Part shown: positions 44,008 through 51,360 of the stretch, piece after piece
Layout: each line of letters starts with the position of its first letter
Position numbering within the stretch: position 1 is the first letter of the stretch
Assembly (NCBI GenBank): GCA_022616415.1
Contig: JAKEEU010000362.1
Coordinates: forward strand, 30,676 to 94,675
DNA from: Candidatus Zhuqueibacterota bacterium
Lineage (GTDB): Bacteria > Zhuqueibacterota > Zhuqueibacteria > Zhuqueibacterales > Zhuqueibacteraceae
Direction: 5' to 3'
Length of the DNA: 64,000 bases
Notes under the pieces: model-generated
Told to the model about the DNA's origin: nothing
Seen by the model: only the letters and a program-made list of their open reading frames with translations
Database searches by the model: none
Translations under genes and position numbers: made by a program

Positions 44008-44859
44008 TCAGCCGCTTTCCTTTACAATTCCCTGCATCAATTCCGCAAATGTCGCACTGATGCGATTCGCCGTTTCCGTCACTTCGGCGTGATCGAGCTT
44101 CTGCAAGGAAAGGCCGGTCGCCAAATTGGTGATGCAAGAAATGCCCAGCACTTGCAACCGGCGATAGACCGCGGCGATCACTTCCGGCACGGTGGACATC
44201 GTCAAAGCGTCGGCGCCGATCCGCCGGGCCATTTGCACTTCCGCCGCGCTCTCGTAGCTCGGCCCTTTGGAAACCAACAACACGCCGCGGCGCAGTGGAA
44301 TTTGCAGTTCCGTCGCGACTTTGAGCGCAACGGCCTGCAGCTCGCGGCTGTACGGATCGCTCATATCCGGCCAGCGCGGCCCCCACTTTCTTTGCTGCTG
44401 CCCCCGCAGCGGGCTGGCAAACATCAGGTTGAGGTGATCGTCGATAAGCATCAAATCCCCGGGTTGAAACTGCGGATTTACGCCGCCGGCGGCGTTGGTG
44501 ACGATCAACTTTTTGACGCCAAGCTCGGCTAGAAGATGAACGGGATAAGCGACGCGAGAAATGGGATAGCCCTCGTAAAAATGCACGCGGCCCTGCACGA
44601 GCAAAATTTTTTTGCCGGCAATTTCGCCGCAAACCCAACGCCCGGCGTGGCCCGAAACCGTGGAAACCGGATAGCCCGGAATGGCGTTGGTGGGAATGAT
44701 CGTGGTGTTCGTCGCCGTCTCGGCAAACCGGCCGAGGCCGGAGCCGAGAATCGCGGCCAATTGCGGCATCACGCTGATTTTCTCTTTCAAAAAAGCCGCG
44801 GCTTGTTGCAGTATTGGCTCGTCGATAATATAATCCGGCTTATCGGCTGAATGAACCAT
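44008..44859 (-). CDS. punA: purine nucleoside phosphorylase
   Basis: A 283-residue trimeric-type (PNP/MTAP family II) phosphorylase that splits inosine and guanosine with phosphate. Motifs: AAILGSGLGRFAE (phosphate loop), VSGHAGRWVCGEI, LVQGRVHFYEGY, LIVTNAAGGVNPQFQPGDLMLI (signature) and MSTVPEVIAA. ATG 44859 is used; a TTG two codons earlier is unlikely. It begins only six bases after the stop of the Rpn-like nuclease and is the last gene of the salvage run tdk-udk-cdd on this strand. Confidence 0.93.
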   Translation of the reverse strand: MVHSADKPDYIIDEPILQQAAAFLKEKISVMPQLAAILGSGLGRFAETATNTTIIPTNAIPGYPVSTVSGHAGRWVCGEIAGKKILLVQGRVHFYEGYPISRVAYPVHLLAELGVKKLIVTNAAGGVNPQFQPGDLMLIDDHLNLMFASPLRGQQQRKWGPRWPDMSDPYSRELQAVALKVATELQIPLRRGVLLVSKGPSYESAAEVQMARRIGADALTMSTVPEVIAAVYRRLQVLGISCITNLATGLSLQKLDHAEVTETANRISATFAELMQGIVKESG

Positions 44860-44865
44860 CGTCAA

Positions 44866-45951
44866 TCACTCGAGATATTTCCGCAAAGTTTCCCAATCGT
44901 TGATCTTGATAAACTGCGCCACAATGGCGTCGAATTTCGTTTCGTCGGTTAAAGCGCTGATCGCGCCGGCTATCTCTTGGGGAATCGGACCGAGTTTTTG
45001 GGAAAAAAGCAACCGCAGCATGTCACGCCCTTTTTCAATCTTCCCCTCTATTTTCCCTTCGATTTTTCCCTCCATTTTTCCCTCGATTTTTCCTTCGATT
45101 TTCCCCTCATTTCTCCCTTTGGCCCAGCCTTCGTCGTGGCTCGTTTTAAGCGCCGCGAATTTATCACGTATATATTTGAGATTCATTTCATGCTCGCGCC
45201 GTTCTTTCGCCGTCAGATTCGCCAGCTCGGCAACCCGAAACGCCTTGCGAAAAATCGGGTCGTTCTTGAACGGCTCCGGCATCTCATCCAGCAAGGGCAG
45301 ATATTTCAGAAAATAAAGCCACTTGTTCAAATGGCGATCCAAATTATATTCCGGCTTGCGCTCATCAAATAACGGCAATTCAACCGTTACAATTTTCAGC
45401 TTGTCATAAAAAAGCGAGTGGGGCGGGTCGTCATTGCGCAGGCTGTTGAAATTGACGACTTTGGTGCTGCCGTTGAAAGTGTAACCCAATATGGCGATAC
45501 AGTAGATTGCTTTCAGCTCATAGTCCCAAGTCGTCTCCATCAACACTTCGCTCTCCAGTAGACTGGGAGCATCGCGGATGACCAGCACTCCAGGTGGAGC
45601 CGGCGAGGGCGAGGGATAAGCATAGCGCTTGTGCTTGCCCTTTTTCGCCTGCTCGACGATCGGAAAGGTTGCATAGAAGAGCATCCGGTCTCGAATGAAG
45701 GTGAGACGATCCTTTTGCATTTCCACGAGAAAATGGTTGCCTTCGGCGTCCCGGCAAACGACGTCGTAAAACCCTTTGCGCTCCCCAAGAGTCTCGGGAA
45801 GCCGCTCTTGATACGAGAGGCTGAGAGCGAGCAAAGGCGTTTTCAGAGCTAACACGTCGTTGATCAAGCTCAACGTGAGATCTATATTGGCTTCTTCGCC
45901 AAACAGCTTTTTGAAGCCAAAATCAGTCGTGGGATCGATATAGCGTGACAT
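44866..45951 (-). CDS. Rpn-type PD-(D/E)XK nuclease family protein
   Basis: A 361-residue protein of the recombination-promoting-nuclease group (often named PD-(D/E)XK transposase). PTTDFGFKKLFGEEANIDL is the family start, and FYDVVCRDAEGNHFLVEMQ carries the D...ExQ active site. A C-terminal stretch of six or seven EGKI/EGKM units (about residues 277-303) precedes a helical end. A perfect GGAGGTGATC ribosome site fixes ATG 45951. These proteins cut DNA and promote RecA-independent recombination, or serve in defence; here it sits with its own promoter between tdk and the phosphorylase. Confidence 0.85.
   Translation of the reverse strand: MSRYIDPTTDFGFKKLFGEEANIDLTLSLINDVLALKTPLLALSLSYQERLPETLGERKGFYDVVCRDAEGNHFLVEMQKDRLTFIRDRMLFYATFPIVEQAKKGKHKRYAYPSPSPAPPGVLVIRDAPSLLESEVLMETTWDYELKAIYCIAILGYTFNGSTKVVNFNSLRNDDPPHSLFYDKLKIVTVELPLFDERKPEYNLDRHLNKWLYFLKYLPLLDEMPEPFKNDPIFRKAFRVAELANLTAKERREHEMNLKYIRDKFAALKTSHDEGWAKGRNEGKIEGKIEGKMEGKIEGKIEGKIEKGRDMLRLLFSQKLGPIPQEIAGAISALTDETKFDAIVAQFIKINDWETLRKYLE
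45038..45121. repeat. in-gene 12-bp tandem repeat
   Basis: Seven imperfect 12-base units (plus-strand consensus ATTTTTCCCTCG) encode the EGKI run of the Rpn-like protein. Unit number may vary between strains. Confidence 0.8.
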
Positions 45952-46005
45952 GATCACCTCCCGAGATTGTTTGTGTTTGATGCTGCACGGTGATTTACCA
46001 AACCC

Positions 46006-46034
46006 AATATACTGAAAACTCTTTTTAAAATCAA
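46006..46034 (-). promoter_or_regulatory. promoter of the Rpn-like gene
   Basis: Minus strand TTGATT (46034-46029), 17-base spacer, TATATT (46011-46006), about 55 bases upstream of the start at 45951. Confidence 0.65.
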
Positions 46035-46061
46035 AGCTTCTTTCAAACGTTAATGCGCCGG

Positions 46062-46616
46062 TCATTCCTCCGGCGGTTCATAACACCGGCGGCAGCGCGC
46101 TTCGTACATCTCTTTGGCGCCAACCACGACGCGTTCTTTGGCCTCGGTGAGGCGTTGCGTGTAACTCGCCGGCTCGCCGCACTGCATGCACACCGCCTGC
46201 GTCTTTGTCACCTGCTCAGCGATGGCCATCAATTGCGGCATCGGCTCGAACGGCTTGCCGCGAAAGTCCATATCGAGGCCGGCGACAATCACGCGCTTGC
46301 CTTGATCCGCCAGCGCGTTGCAAATATCGATGAGATCAGCGTCAAAAAACTGGCCTTCATCGATGCCAATGACTTGCGCCTCGTGGCTATTGCTGAGAAT
46401 CTCTTTGGCGCTGCGCACTGGAAACGATCGGAGCTTCTGTTCGTTATGCGAAACGATATGATCATTGCCAAAGCGCGTATCTATAGCCGGCTTAAAGATC
46501 GCCACTTTTTGTTTGGCGATTTCGGCGCGGCGCAGCCTGCGGATAAGCTCTTCGGTTTTGCCGCTGAACATGCTGCCACAAATGACTTCGATGGAACCGG
46601 TGTGTGATGATGGCAT
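46062..46616 (-). CDS. tdk: thymidine kinase
   Basis: A 184-residue type II thymidine kinase of the salvage pathway. SIEVICGSMFSGKTEELIRRL is the ATP loop, VIGIDEGQFFD the Asp/Glu catalytic and magnesium motif, CMQCGEPASYTQRL and CRRCYEP the two zinc Cys pairs of the lid. Length is typical. It starts 185 bases after udk on the same strand, with a 60-bp type palindrome in between. Confidence 0.95.
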   Translation of the reverse strand: MPSSHTGSIEVICGSMFSGKTEELIRRLRRAEIAKQKVAIFKPAIDTRFGNDHIVSHNEQKLRSFPVRSAKEILSNSHEAQVIGIDEGQFFDADLIDICNALADQGKRVIVAGLDMDFRGKPFEPMPQLMAIAEQVTKTQAVCMQCGEPASYTQRLTEAKERVVVGAKEMYEARCRRCYEPPEE

Positions 46617-46642
46617 TTTTTACTTGCAATGCTTGAGGTTGC

Positions 46643-46704
46643 CCCAACGGATAGATTAACCCAACTGTAAAAACTGTTTCAGTTGGGTTAATCTATCTGT
46701 TGGG
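46643..46704. repeat. 60-bp palindromic element, diverged copy
   Basis: CCCAACGGATAGATTAACCC (46643-46662) plus AACT pairs with AGTTGGGTTAATCTATCTGT (46681-46700) plus TGGG; one mismatch. The outer 14 bases match the elements at 10352 and 58718; the inner arm and loop differ. Confidence 0.75.
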
Positions 46705-46801
46705 AAAATTGTTTTCGCTCGAAACTACTTGGCTCCGGATTAAACTACAAGATACTTCTTCTCCCCATCTCCCACTCACCCTTTCCCCCTTTCTGATTGC
46801 T

Positions 46802-47428
46802 TCACCGCCGTTCCCGCAACAGGGCTTCCACTTTGGTTTTCAACAAATCGATCGCCACCCAGTTATAGCCGCCCTCCGGCACGATGATGTCCGCATAGCG
46901 CTTGGTCGGCTCGACGAATTGCAAGTGCATGGGCCGCACACTTTTTTCGTATTGCTCGACGACGGATTGCATGGTGCGGCCGCGCTCGGCGGTGTCGCGC
47001 TTCAGCCGGCGAATGAAACGGATGTCCGGATCGGTATCGACATAAACCTTGATGTCCATCAGCTCGCGCAGCCGGGGATTGTCGAGAATCAGAATGCCTT
47101 CCAAGACGATGATATCGTGCGGCCCGGCGCGGCGCGTTTCCGCGCGGCGCGTGTGCGTGGTAAAATCGTAAATCGGAATATCGACCGTCCAGCCGCTGAG
47201 CAGCTCTTCGACGTGTTGAACGAGTAAATCCGAGTCGATCGCATCCGGATGGTCGAAATTCTGCTTCGCGCGTTCTTCAAATGGCAGATGGCTTGAATCT
47301 TTGTAATAAGAATCCTGCTGCAAAACCACGAGCCGAGCCGAGCCGAGCTGTTCAATCATGTGCTGCACGACGAGGGTTTTGCCGGAGCCTGAGCCGCCGG
47401 CAACGCCGATGAGAATGCCTCGCGCCAT
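46802..47428 (-). CDS. udk: uridine kinase
   Basis: A 208-residue uridine/cytidine kinase. ILIGVAGGSGSGKTLVVQHM is the P-loop; VLQQDSYYKDSSHLP, NFDHPDAIDSDLL and VVLEGILIL-type sequence form the nucleoside site, and IRRLKRDTAERGR the lid. It phosphorylates uridine or cytidine. It starts two bases after the cdd stop, whose AAGGATAAA doubles as ribosome site. Confidence 0.95.
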   Translation of the reverse strand: MARGILIGVAGGSGSGKTLVVQHMIEQLGSARLVVLQQDSYYKDSSHLPFEERAKQNFDHPDAIDSDLLVQHVEELLSGWTVDIPIYDFTTHTRRAETRRAGPHDIIVLEGILILDNPRLRELMDIKVYVDTDPDIRFIRRLKRDTAERGRTMQSVVEQYEKSVRPMHLQFVEPTKRYADIIVPEGGYNWVAIDLLKTKVEALLRERR

Positions 47429-47429
47429 T

Positions 47430-47822
47430 TTATCCTTGCTTTAACAGGTGATCGTCAAACGCCTCCGGCAGCAAATCGCGCAATTGGATGGTGTGTAGGG
47501 CGCCATGCTTGTTAATGCACAAAATTTCCAGATTTTTGGCGTAATCCCACAACACCTGCCGGCACGCTCCGCACGGCGTGCAAAATTCCTCGGTATCGGC
47601 GGCCACCGAGATTCGAATAAAATCGCGCTCGCCTTCGGAAAGCGCCTTGAAAATCGCCACGCGCTCGGCGCAACACGTCAGCCCGTAAGAGCTGGATTCG
47701 ATGTTGCAGCCGGTATAAATTTTTCCCGTGGCGGTCTCGAGTGCCGCGCCAACCCGGAAGTTGGAATATGTCGCCAACGCCTGCACTTTGGCCTGTTGGG
47801 CGGCAGTAATGAGTTTATCCAT
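47430..47822 (-). CDS. cdd: cytidine deaminase
   Basis: A 130-residue zinc enzyme converting cytidine to uridine. YSNFRVGAALETATGKIYTGCNIE is the N-terminal signature (in part); zinc and catalytic residues are in LTCCAERVAIF (Cys-Ala-Glu) and TPCGACRQVLWDY (PCxxC). Length is typical of the homotetrameric form. First gene of the cdd-udk unit. Confidence 0.95.
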   Translation of the reverse strand: MDKLITAAQQAKVQALATYSNFRVGAALETATGKIYTGCNIESSSYGLTCCAERVAIFKALSEGERDFIRISVAADTEEFCTPCGACRQVLWDYAKNLEILCINKHGALHTIQLRDLLPEAFDDHLLKQG

Positions 47823-47877
47823 TCACCTCTGACAATATAAAAATTTTTCTCAAAATTTCAAAATGACGTTGATAGAG

Positions 47878-47909
47878 AAAAAAAATCCGAGCTCGAAAAT
47901 CGAGCTCGG
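47878..47909 (-). terminator. terminator of ssb
   Basis: TCCGAGCTCGA (47885-47895) pairs perfectly with TCGAGCTCGGA (47899-47909) around a three-base loop; on the minus strand a run of seven or eight T follows. It ends the ssb message upstream of cdd. Confidence 0.85.
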
Positions 47910-47971
47910 ACCGATTCTTTTGGACTAAGGTTGCCGCCATAGTCATCGCTTTCAAAGCCCTTACTCTCCGC

Positions 47972-48394
47972 TTAGAAAGGCAGATCCTCGCGGTCTGATT
48001 GCGCCGGCGGCGCCAGATCGTCGGAAGGCGGTGGAATCTCTGGTGCGCCTCCAGTCCCGCCCTCGGATTTGCGCCCTAACATTTGGAAGTTTTGCACGAC
48101 AATCTCCGTCGTGTAATGTTTTTGGCCATCCTTTTCCCAAGTTCGAGTTTGCAGGCGGCCTTCGATATAAACTTGCTGACCTTTTTTAAGGTACTCCGCA
48201 GCCGTTTCCGCCTGTTTGTTCCAGACTACCAAGCGGTGCCACTCCGGGCGTTCCTGCCAATTGCCATCTTTGTCTTTGTATGCTTCGTTGGTTGCAAGAC
48301 TAAAAGTTGCAACGGCAGCGCCACCCGGCGTGTATTTTAACTCCGGATCCTTGCCGAGGTGACCGATGAGCATGACTTTATTAAGACGGGCCAT
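47972..48394 (-). CDS. ssb: single-stranded DNA-binding protein
   Basis: A 140-residue SSB. OB-fold: LNKVMLIGHLGKDPELKYTP, WHRLVVWNKQAETAAEYLKKGQQVYIEGRL (in part). A flexible Gly/Pro/Ser-rich tail ends in the acidic tip DREDLPF that recruits repair and replication proteins. AAGGAAAGGGGG precedes the ATG. It has its own promoter and terminator, so it is monocistronic. Confidence 0.96.
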   Translation of the reverse strand: MARLNKVMLIGHLGKDPELKYTPGGAAVATFSLATNEAYKDKDGNWQERPEWHRLVVWNKQAETAAEYLKKGQQVYIEGRLQTRTWEKDGQKHYTTEIVVQNFQMLGRKSEGGTGGAPEIPPPSDDLAPPAQSDREDLPF

Positions 48395-48528
48395 AAGCTG
48401 CCCCCTTTCCTTGAAATAGGGTTAAACGTAACTTCGGCATCTTCGCGCTAAATCTGAAGCTTCATTGGCGTTCCACTCGGGGCTGGCCTTCGACAAGCAT
48501 AAAAGCGCCGAAGCGTGAATTGTAGGTA

Positions 48529-48557
48529 AGAGTAACAAATTTTTCTTTACTTGTCAA
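48529..48557 (-). promoter_or_regulatory. promoter of ssb
   Basis: Minus strand TTGACA (48557-48552), 17-base spacer, TACTCT (48534-48529). The leader to the ATG at 48394 is about 125 bases; no gene is present between 48395 and 48611. Confidence 0.6.
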
Positions 48558-48611
48558 GTGTTTTGTTGCAAAATTAAAAATTTTCTTGAGCGCGAGGCGA
48601 TGCCTGCCGCT

Positions 48612-49619
48612 TCAACGCTTGCCTTGCAGGAACGTTTCCGCCTCCTTGACATTTTCCAGGCTGCCGATTATCAGCGGCGTGCGCTGATGCAAATCCGTCG
48701 GCTGAATATCCAAAATGCGCTGATGGCCGGTGCTGGCGGCGCCGCCGGCTTGCTCAACGAGAAAAGCCAGGGGATTGACTTCGTACAAAACACGCAGCTT
48801 GCCTTTGGGGCTCTTTTTATCGGCCGGATAAAGAAAGATGCCGCCATAGAGCAAGTTGCGGTGAAAGTCCGCCACGAGCGAGCCGATGTAGCGCGATGAA
48901 TAAGGCCGTCCGGTTGCCTTGTCCGGCATTTTAATGTATTCGATGTAACGTCGCATGCTCTCGTCCCAGTTTTGTGTGTTGCCTTCATTCACGCTGTAAA
49001 TCGCCCCGCGCTTGGGAATTTGGATATTTTCGTGCGACAGCAGAAACTCGCCGACAGTCGGATCGAGCGTAAAGCCATGTACGCCGAGTCCGGCCGTGTA
49101 AACCAAGAGCGTTGATGAGCCATAAATGACATAGCCGGCGCCGATTTGTTTATGGCCCGGCTGCAGGCAGTCATCCAAAGTGCCGCGCTCGCCGGCGCTG
49201 ATCTTGCGTTGGATCGAAAAGATCGTGCCGATGCTCACGTTGGCGTCGATGTTGGAAGAGCCGTCAAGCGGATCGTAGAGCAACACGTAATGCCCGCACT
49301 TGAACTCTTCGGGGATGGGAATAATGTCCTCCCGCTCTTCGCAAGCCAGAACACACAGCCGGCCGGTGTGATCCATGGCGCGGTAAATCACGTCGTCGGC
49401 AAACTCGTCGAGCTTGCGCACCTGCTCGCCCTGCACGTTCTCGGAACCGGTGTAGCCGAGAATATCCCCCAAACCGGCGCGGCGCACTTCCCGCGAGATG
49501 ACTTTCGCTGCAAACGCGATGTCATACAGCAACGCGGAAAACTCACCGGTGGCTTGGGGAAAACTTTTCTGTTGCTCGATGATGTGACGCTCGATGGTCA
49601 CGAGTCTTTTAGTGGGCAT
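48612..49619 (-). CDS. fbp: class I fructose-1,6-bisphosphatase
   Basis: A 335-residue gluconeogenic phosphatase. The metal and phosphate motif YDPLDGSSNIDANVSIGTIFSI (in part) is diagnostic; YIGSLVADFHRNLLYGGIFLYP and KLRVLYEVNPLAFLVEQAGG are the C-terminal sugar-phosphate site. AGGAGG precedes ATG 49619. Single gene. Confidence 0.96.
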   Translation of the reverse strand: MPTKRLVTIERHIIEQQKSFPQATGEFSALLYDIAFAAKVISREVRRAGLGDILGYTGSENVQGEQVRKLDEFADDVIYRAMDHTGRLCVLACEEREDIIPIPEEFKCGHYVLLYDPLDGSSNIDANVSIGTIFSIQRKISAGERGTLDDCLQPGHKQIGAGYVIYGSSTLLVYTAGLGVHGFTLDPTVGEFLLSHENIQIPKRGAIYSVNEGNTQNWDESMRRYIEYIKMPDKATGRPYSSRYIGSLVADFHRNLLYGGIFLYPADKKSPKGKLRVLYEVNPLAFLVEQAGGAASTGHQRILDIQPTDLHQRTPLIIGSLENVKEAETFLQGKR

Positions 49620-49651
49620 GGCTTCCTCCTTTTCGCGCGATAAGGATTAAA

Positions 49652-51232
49652 TTATGACTTTTGTTTTTTATTTTTGCTGCGACGTTTTGCCGGCAGCTTG
49701 CTTGGTCTCTCAAAATTCGTTCGCACGACATAAGTGTGAATCTTCGTTCCATCAATCTCTTCCTGCTCGAAGAGCGTATCACTTTCTTTGTGTCGGCTGC
49801 TGAAAACCACATAATAACCATCAGCCAGCCCCTCGCTTTTCGCGTATTCGGCAAGCTGGCGCTTGCCTTTTTGGTACGAGAAGGCGTCTATCCAGCGTTT
49901 GATCTCGATCACATAAGCCTTATCTTTGTAGACAATAATGGTGTCGAGTCGACCTCGTCTGGTGGGTACTTCCATAAAAGTCTTGCCGCCCAACTGCTCG
50001 ACAAAAAAGTTGATATACGTGTCAAAGGAGTAGTGGCAGGCGGACTCTTTGAGGTTTTTGGTGTCGAAAGCGCGGAAGCCGCGCCTCTGAATATAGGCAA
50101 TATAATGGCGAACGATTTGATCGATATTCAGGCCGTCGGTGGTATAGAAATCTTCAAACCTTTCATTCGGATCGGTATAATACACGGCCTCGCCATTGCT
50201 CTTTGGGCGAAAGGCTGCAATGAGCACATTTTTGTAAAGGGGTATCGGAACATCCACATTGCCCTCTTCATCTTTGGCAATCACACCATGGCTGTTAAGA
50301 AATTTCATCTGCTCGTCGTAAACCGAAAAAGGCATCGGACTGTCCCCGAATAACACCTTGATCATGAAATCTTTGTGCTCGCGAGCCTTGCTCACGATAT
50401 TGGAAATGTTGCGATCGATTCGCTCGGTCAAAAAATAATCCAGCAGCTTGCGAAAGCTGGCCATGTCCACGGGTTTGTTGCGATCGGTGCAATATTTCTC
50501 AACCAATTCCCGGCACAAAGCGTTGACCAAACCCGGTTGCCCAAGCGTGTTATCGTAAATTTTGGCGACTACTTTTTTCTGAAATTTTTGTTCGCTCTCT
50601 TGCTCGTATTGGCTGATCAAATCCTCGACTTCTGCCTTGGTAAAATAGGGCACTTCCAATTCGTCGGCGACGTTGAAAGGAGAAGCATGATCCAACACCA
50701 CACCGGATAGATTGCGTACGCCGACGAGCATAAGAGAGTGCAAACTATGAACGTCACGTTCATGATACATGCTGCGAAAAAGATGCATGGTTTCGCTGAT
50801 GCGGTCGTCAGGAAGGGCGTCAAACTCGTCAATCACCAACGCCATTCGCTTTTGTGTTTGCTTATAAATTTCCCGCATCAGCAAGACGAAATCTCTCATC
50901 TCGACCAGCTTACAGTTTTCGATAATTTTTTTGACCTCAGCATTCTTCGTTCTATCCAGCAATTTGATTTTGAAGAACTTCATAAAATCAGCGCCGGAAT
51001 TGTGCAAGCCTTCGATGGTTATCCACACCGGCAGAAAGCTCGATCCCTCGGTGCGCTCGATCTCCCGCAGCAGCTCGAGAAAATACGTTGTCTTGCCCGC
51101 TTGTCGCGGCGCAAAAATCGTAAAGTATTTGCCCTTTTTGACCTTCTCGATGCCCCGCTGAATCAGGGCTTCGCGCCTGACCATGTAGTGCAAGTCAGGA
51201 TAGCATGGGCCTTCGACGTTAAATTCGCGCAT
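49652..51232 (-). CDS. AAA-ATPase-like protein with C-terminal PD-(D/E)XK nuclease domain
   Basis: A 526-residue protein. N-terminal ATPase: Walker A in FTIFAPRQAGKTTYFLELL, Walker B in MALVIDEFDALPDD, sensor-like SLMLVGVRNLSG; a winged-helix-like middle part (about 190-330); and a C-terminal nuclease with RRGRLDTIIVYKDKAYVIEIKRW (D...ExK). This layout is the common AAA-ATPase-like/PDDEXK_9 (DUF1703-type) family, abundant in FCB bacteria and of unproven function, suspected in defence or mobile-element biology. ATG 51232 is preferred; a 36-residue longer frame exists. Confidence 0.85.
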   Translation of the reverse strand: MREFNVEGPCYPDLHYMVRREALIQRGIEKVKKGKYFTIFAPRQAGKTTYFLELLREIERTEGSSFLPVWITIEGLHNSGADFMKFFKIKLLDRTKNAEVKKIIENCKLVEMRDFVLLMREIYKQTQKRMALVIDEFDALPDDRISETMHLFRSMYHERDVHSLHSLMLVGVRNLSGVVLDHASPFNVADELEVPYFTKAEVEDLISQYEQESEQKFQKKVVAKIYDNTLGQPGLVNALCRELVEKYCTDRNKPVDMASFRKLLDYFLTERIDRNISNIVSKAREHKDFMIKVLFGDSPMPFSVYDEQMKFLNSHGVIAKDEEGNVDVPIPLYKNVLIAAFRPKSNGEAVYYTDPNERFEDFYTTDGLNIDQIVRHYIAYIQRRGFRAFDTKNLKESACHYSFDTYINFFVEQLGGKTFMEVPTRRGRLDTIIVYKDKAYVIEIKRWIDAFSYQKGKRQLAEYAKSEGLADGYYVVFSSRHKESDTLFEQEEIDGTKIHTYVVRTNFERPSKLPAKRRSKNKKQKS

Positions 51233-51360
51233 GGCTTTATTTTTGTTGCCTACAATATTCCGCAAATCCGGTTTCGCTAATTGCTGGGAAGGAAAATCCG
51301 TATAAAAAATATAAAAACTTTGCCAGTTAAATCCAATCACTTTTTCGGGTTTTGAACGGG

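Noticed and set aside
45038..45121. Short tandem repeat considered as a CRISPR-like array
   Set aside because: Units are 12 bases without spacers and encode an in-frame EGKI run.
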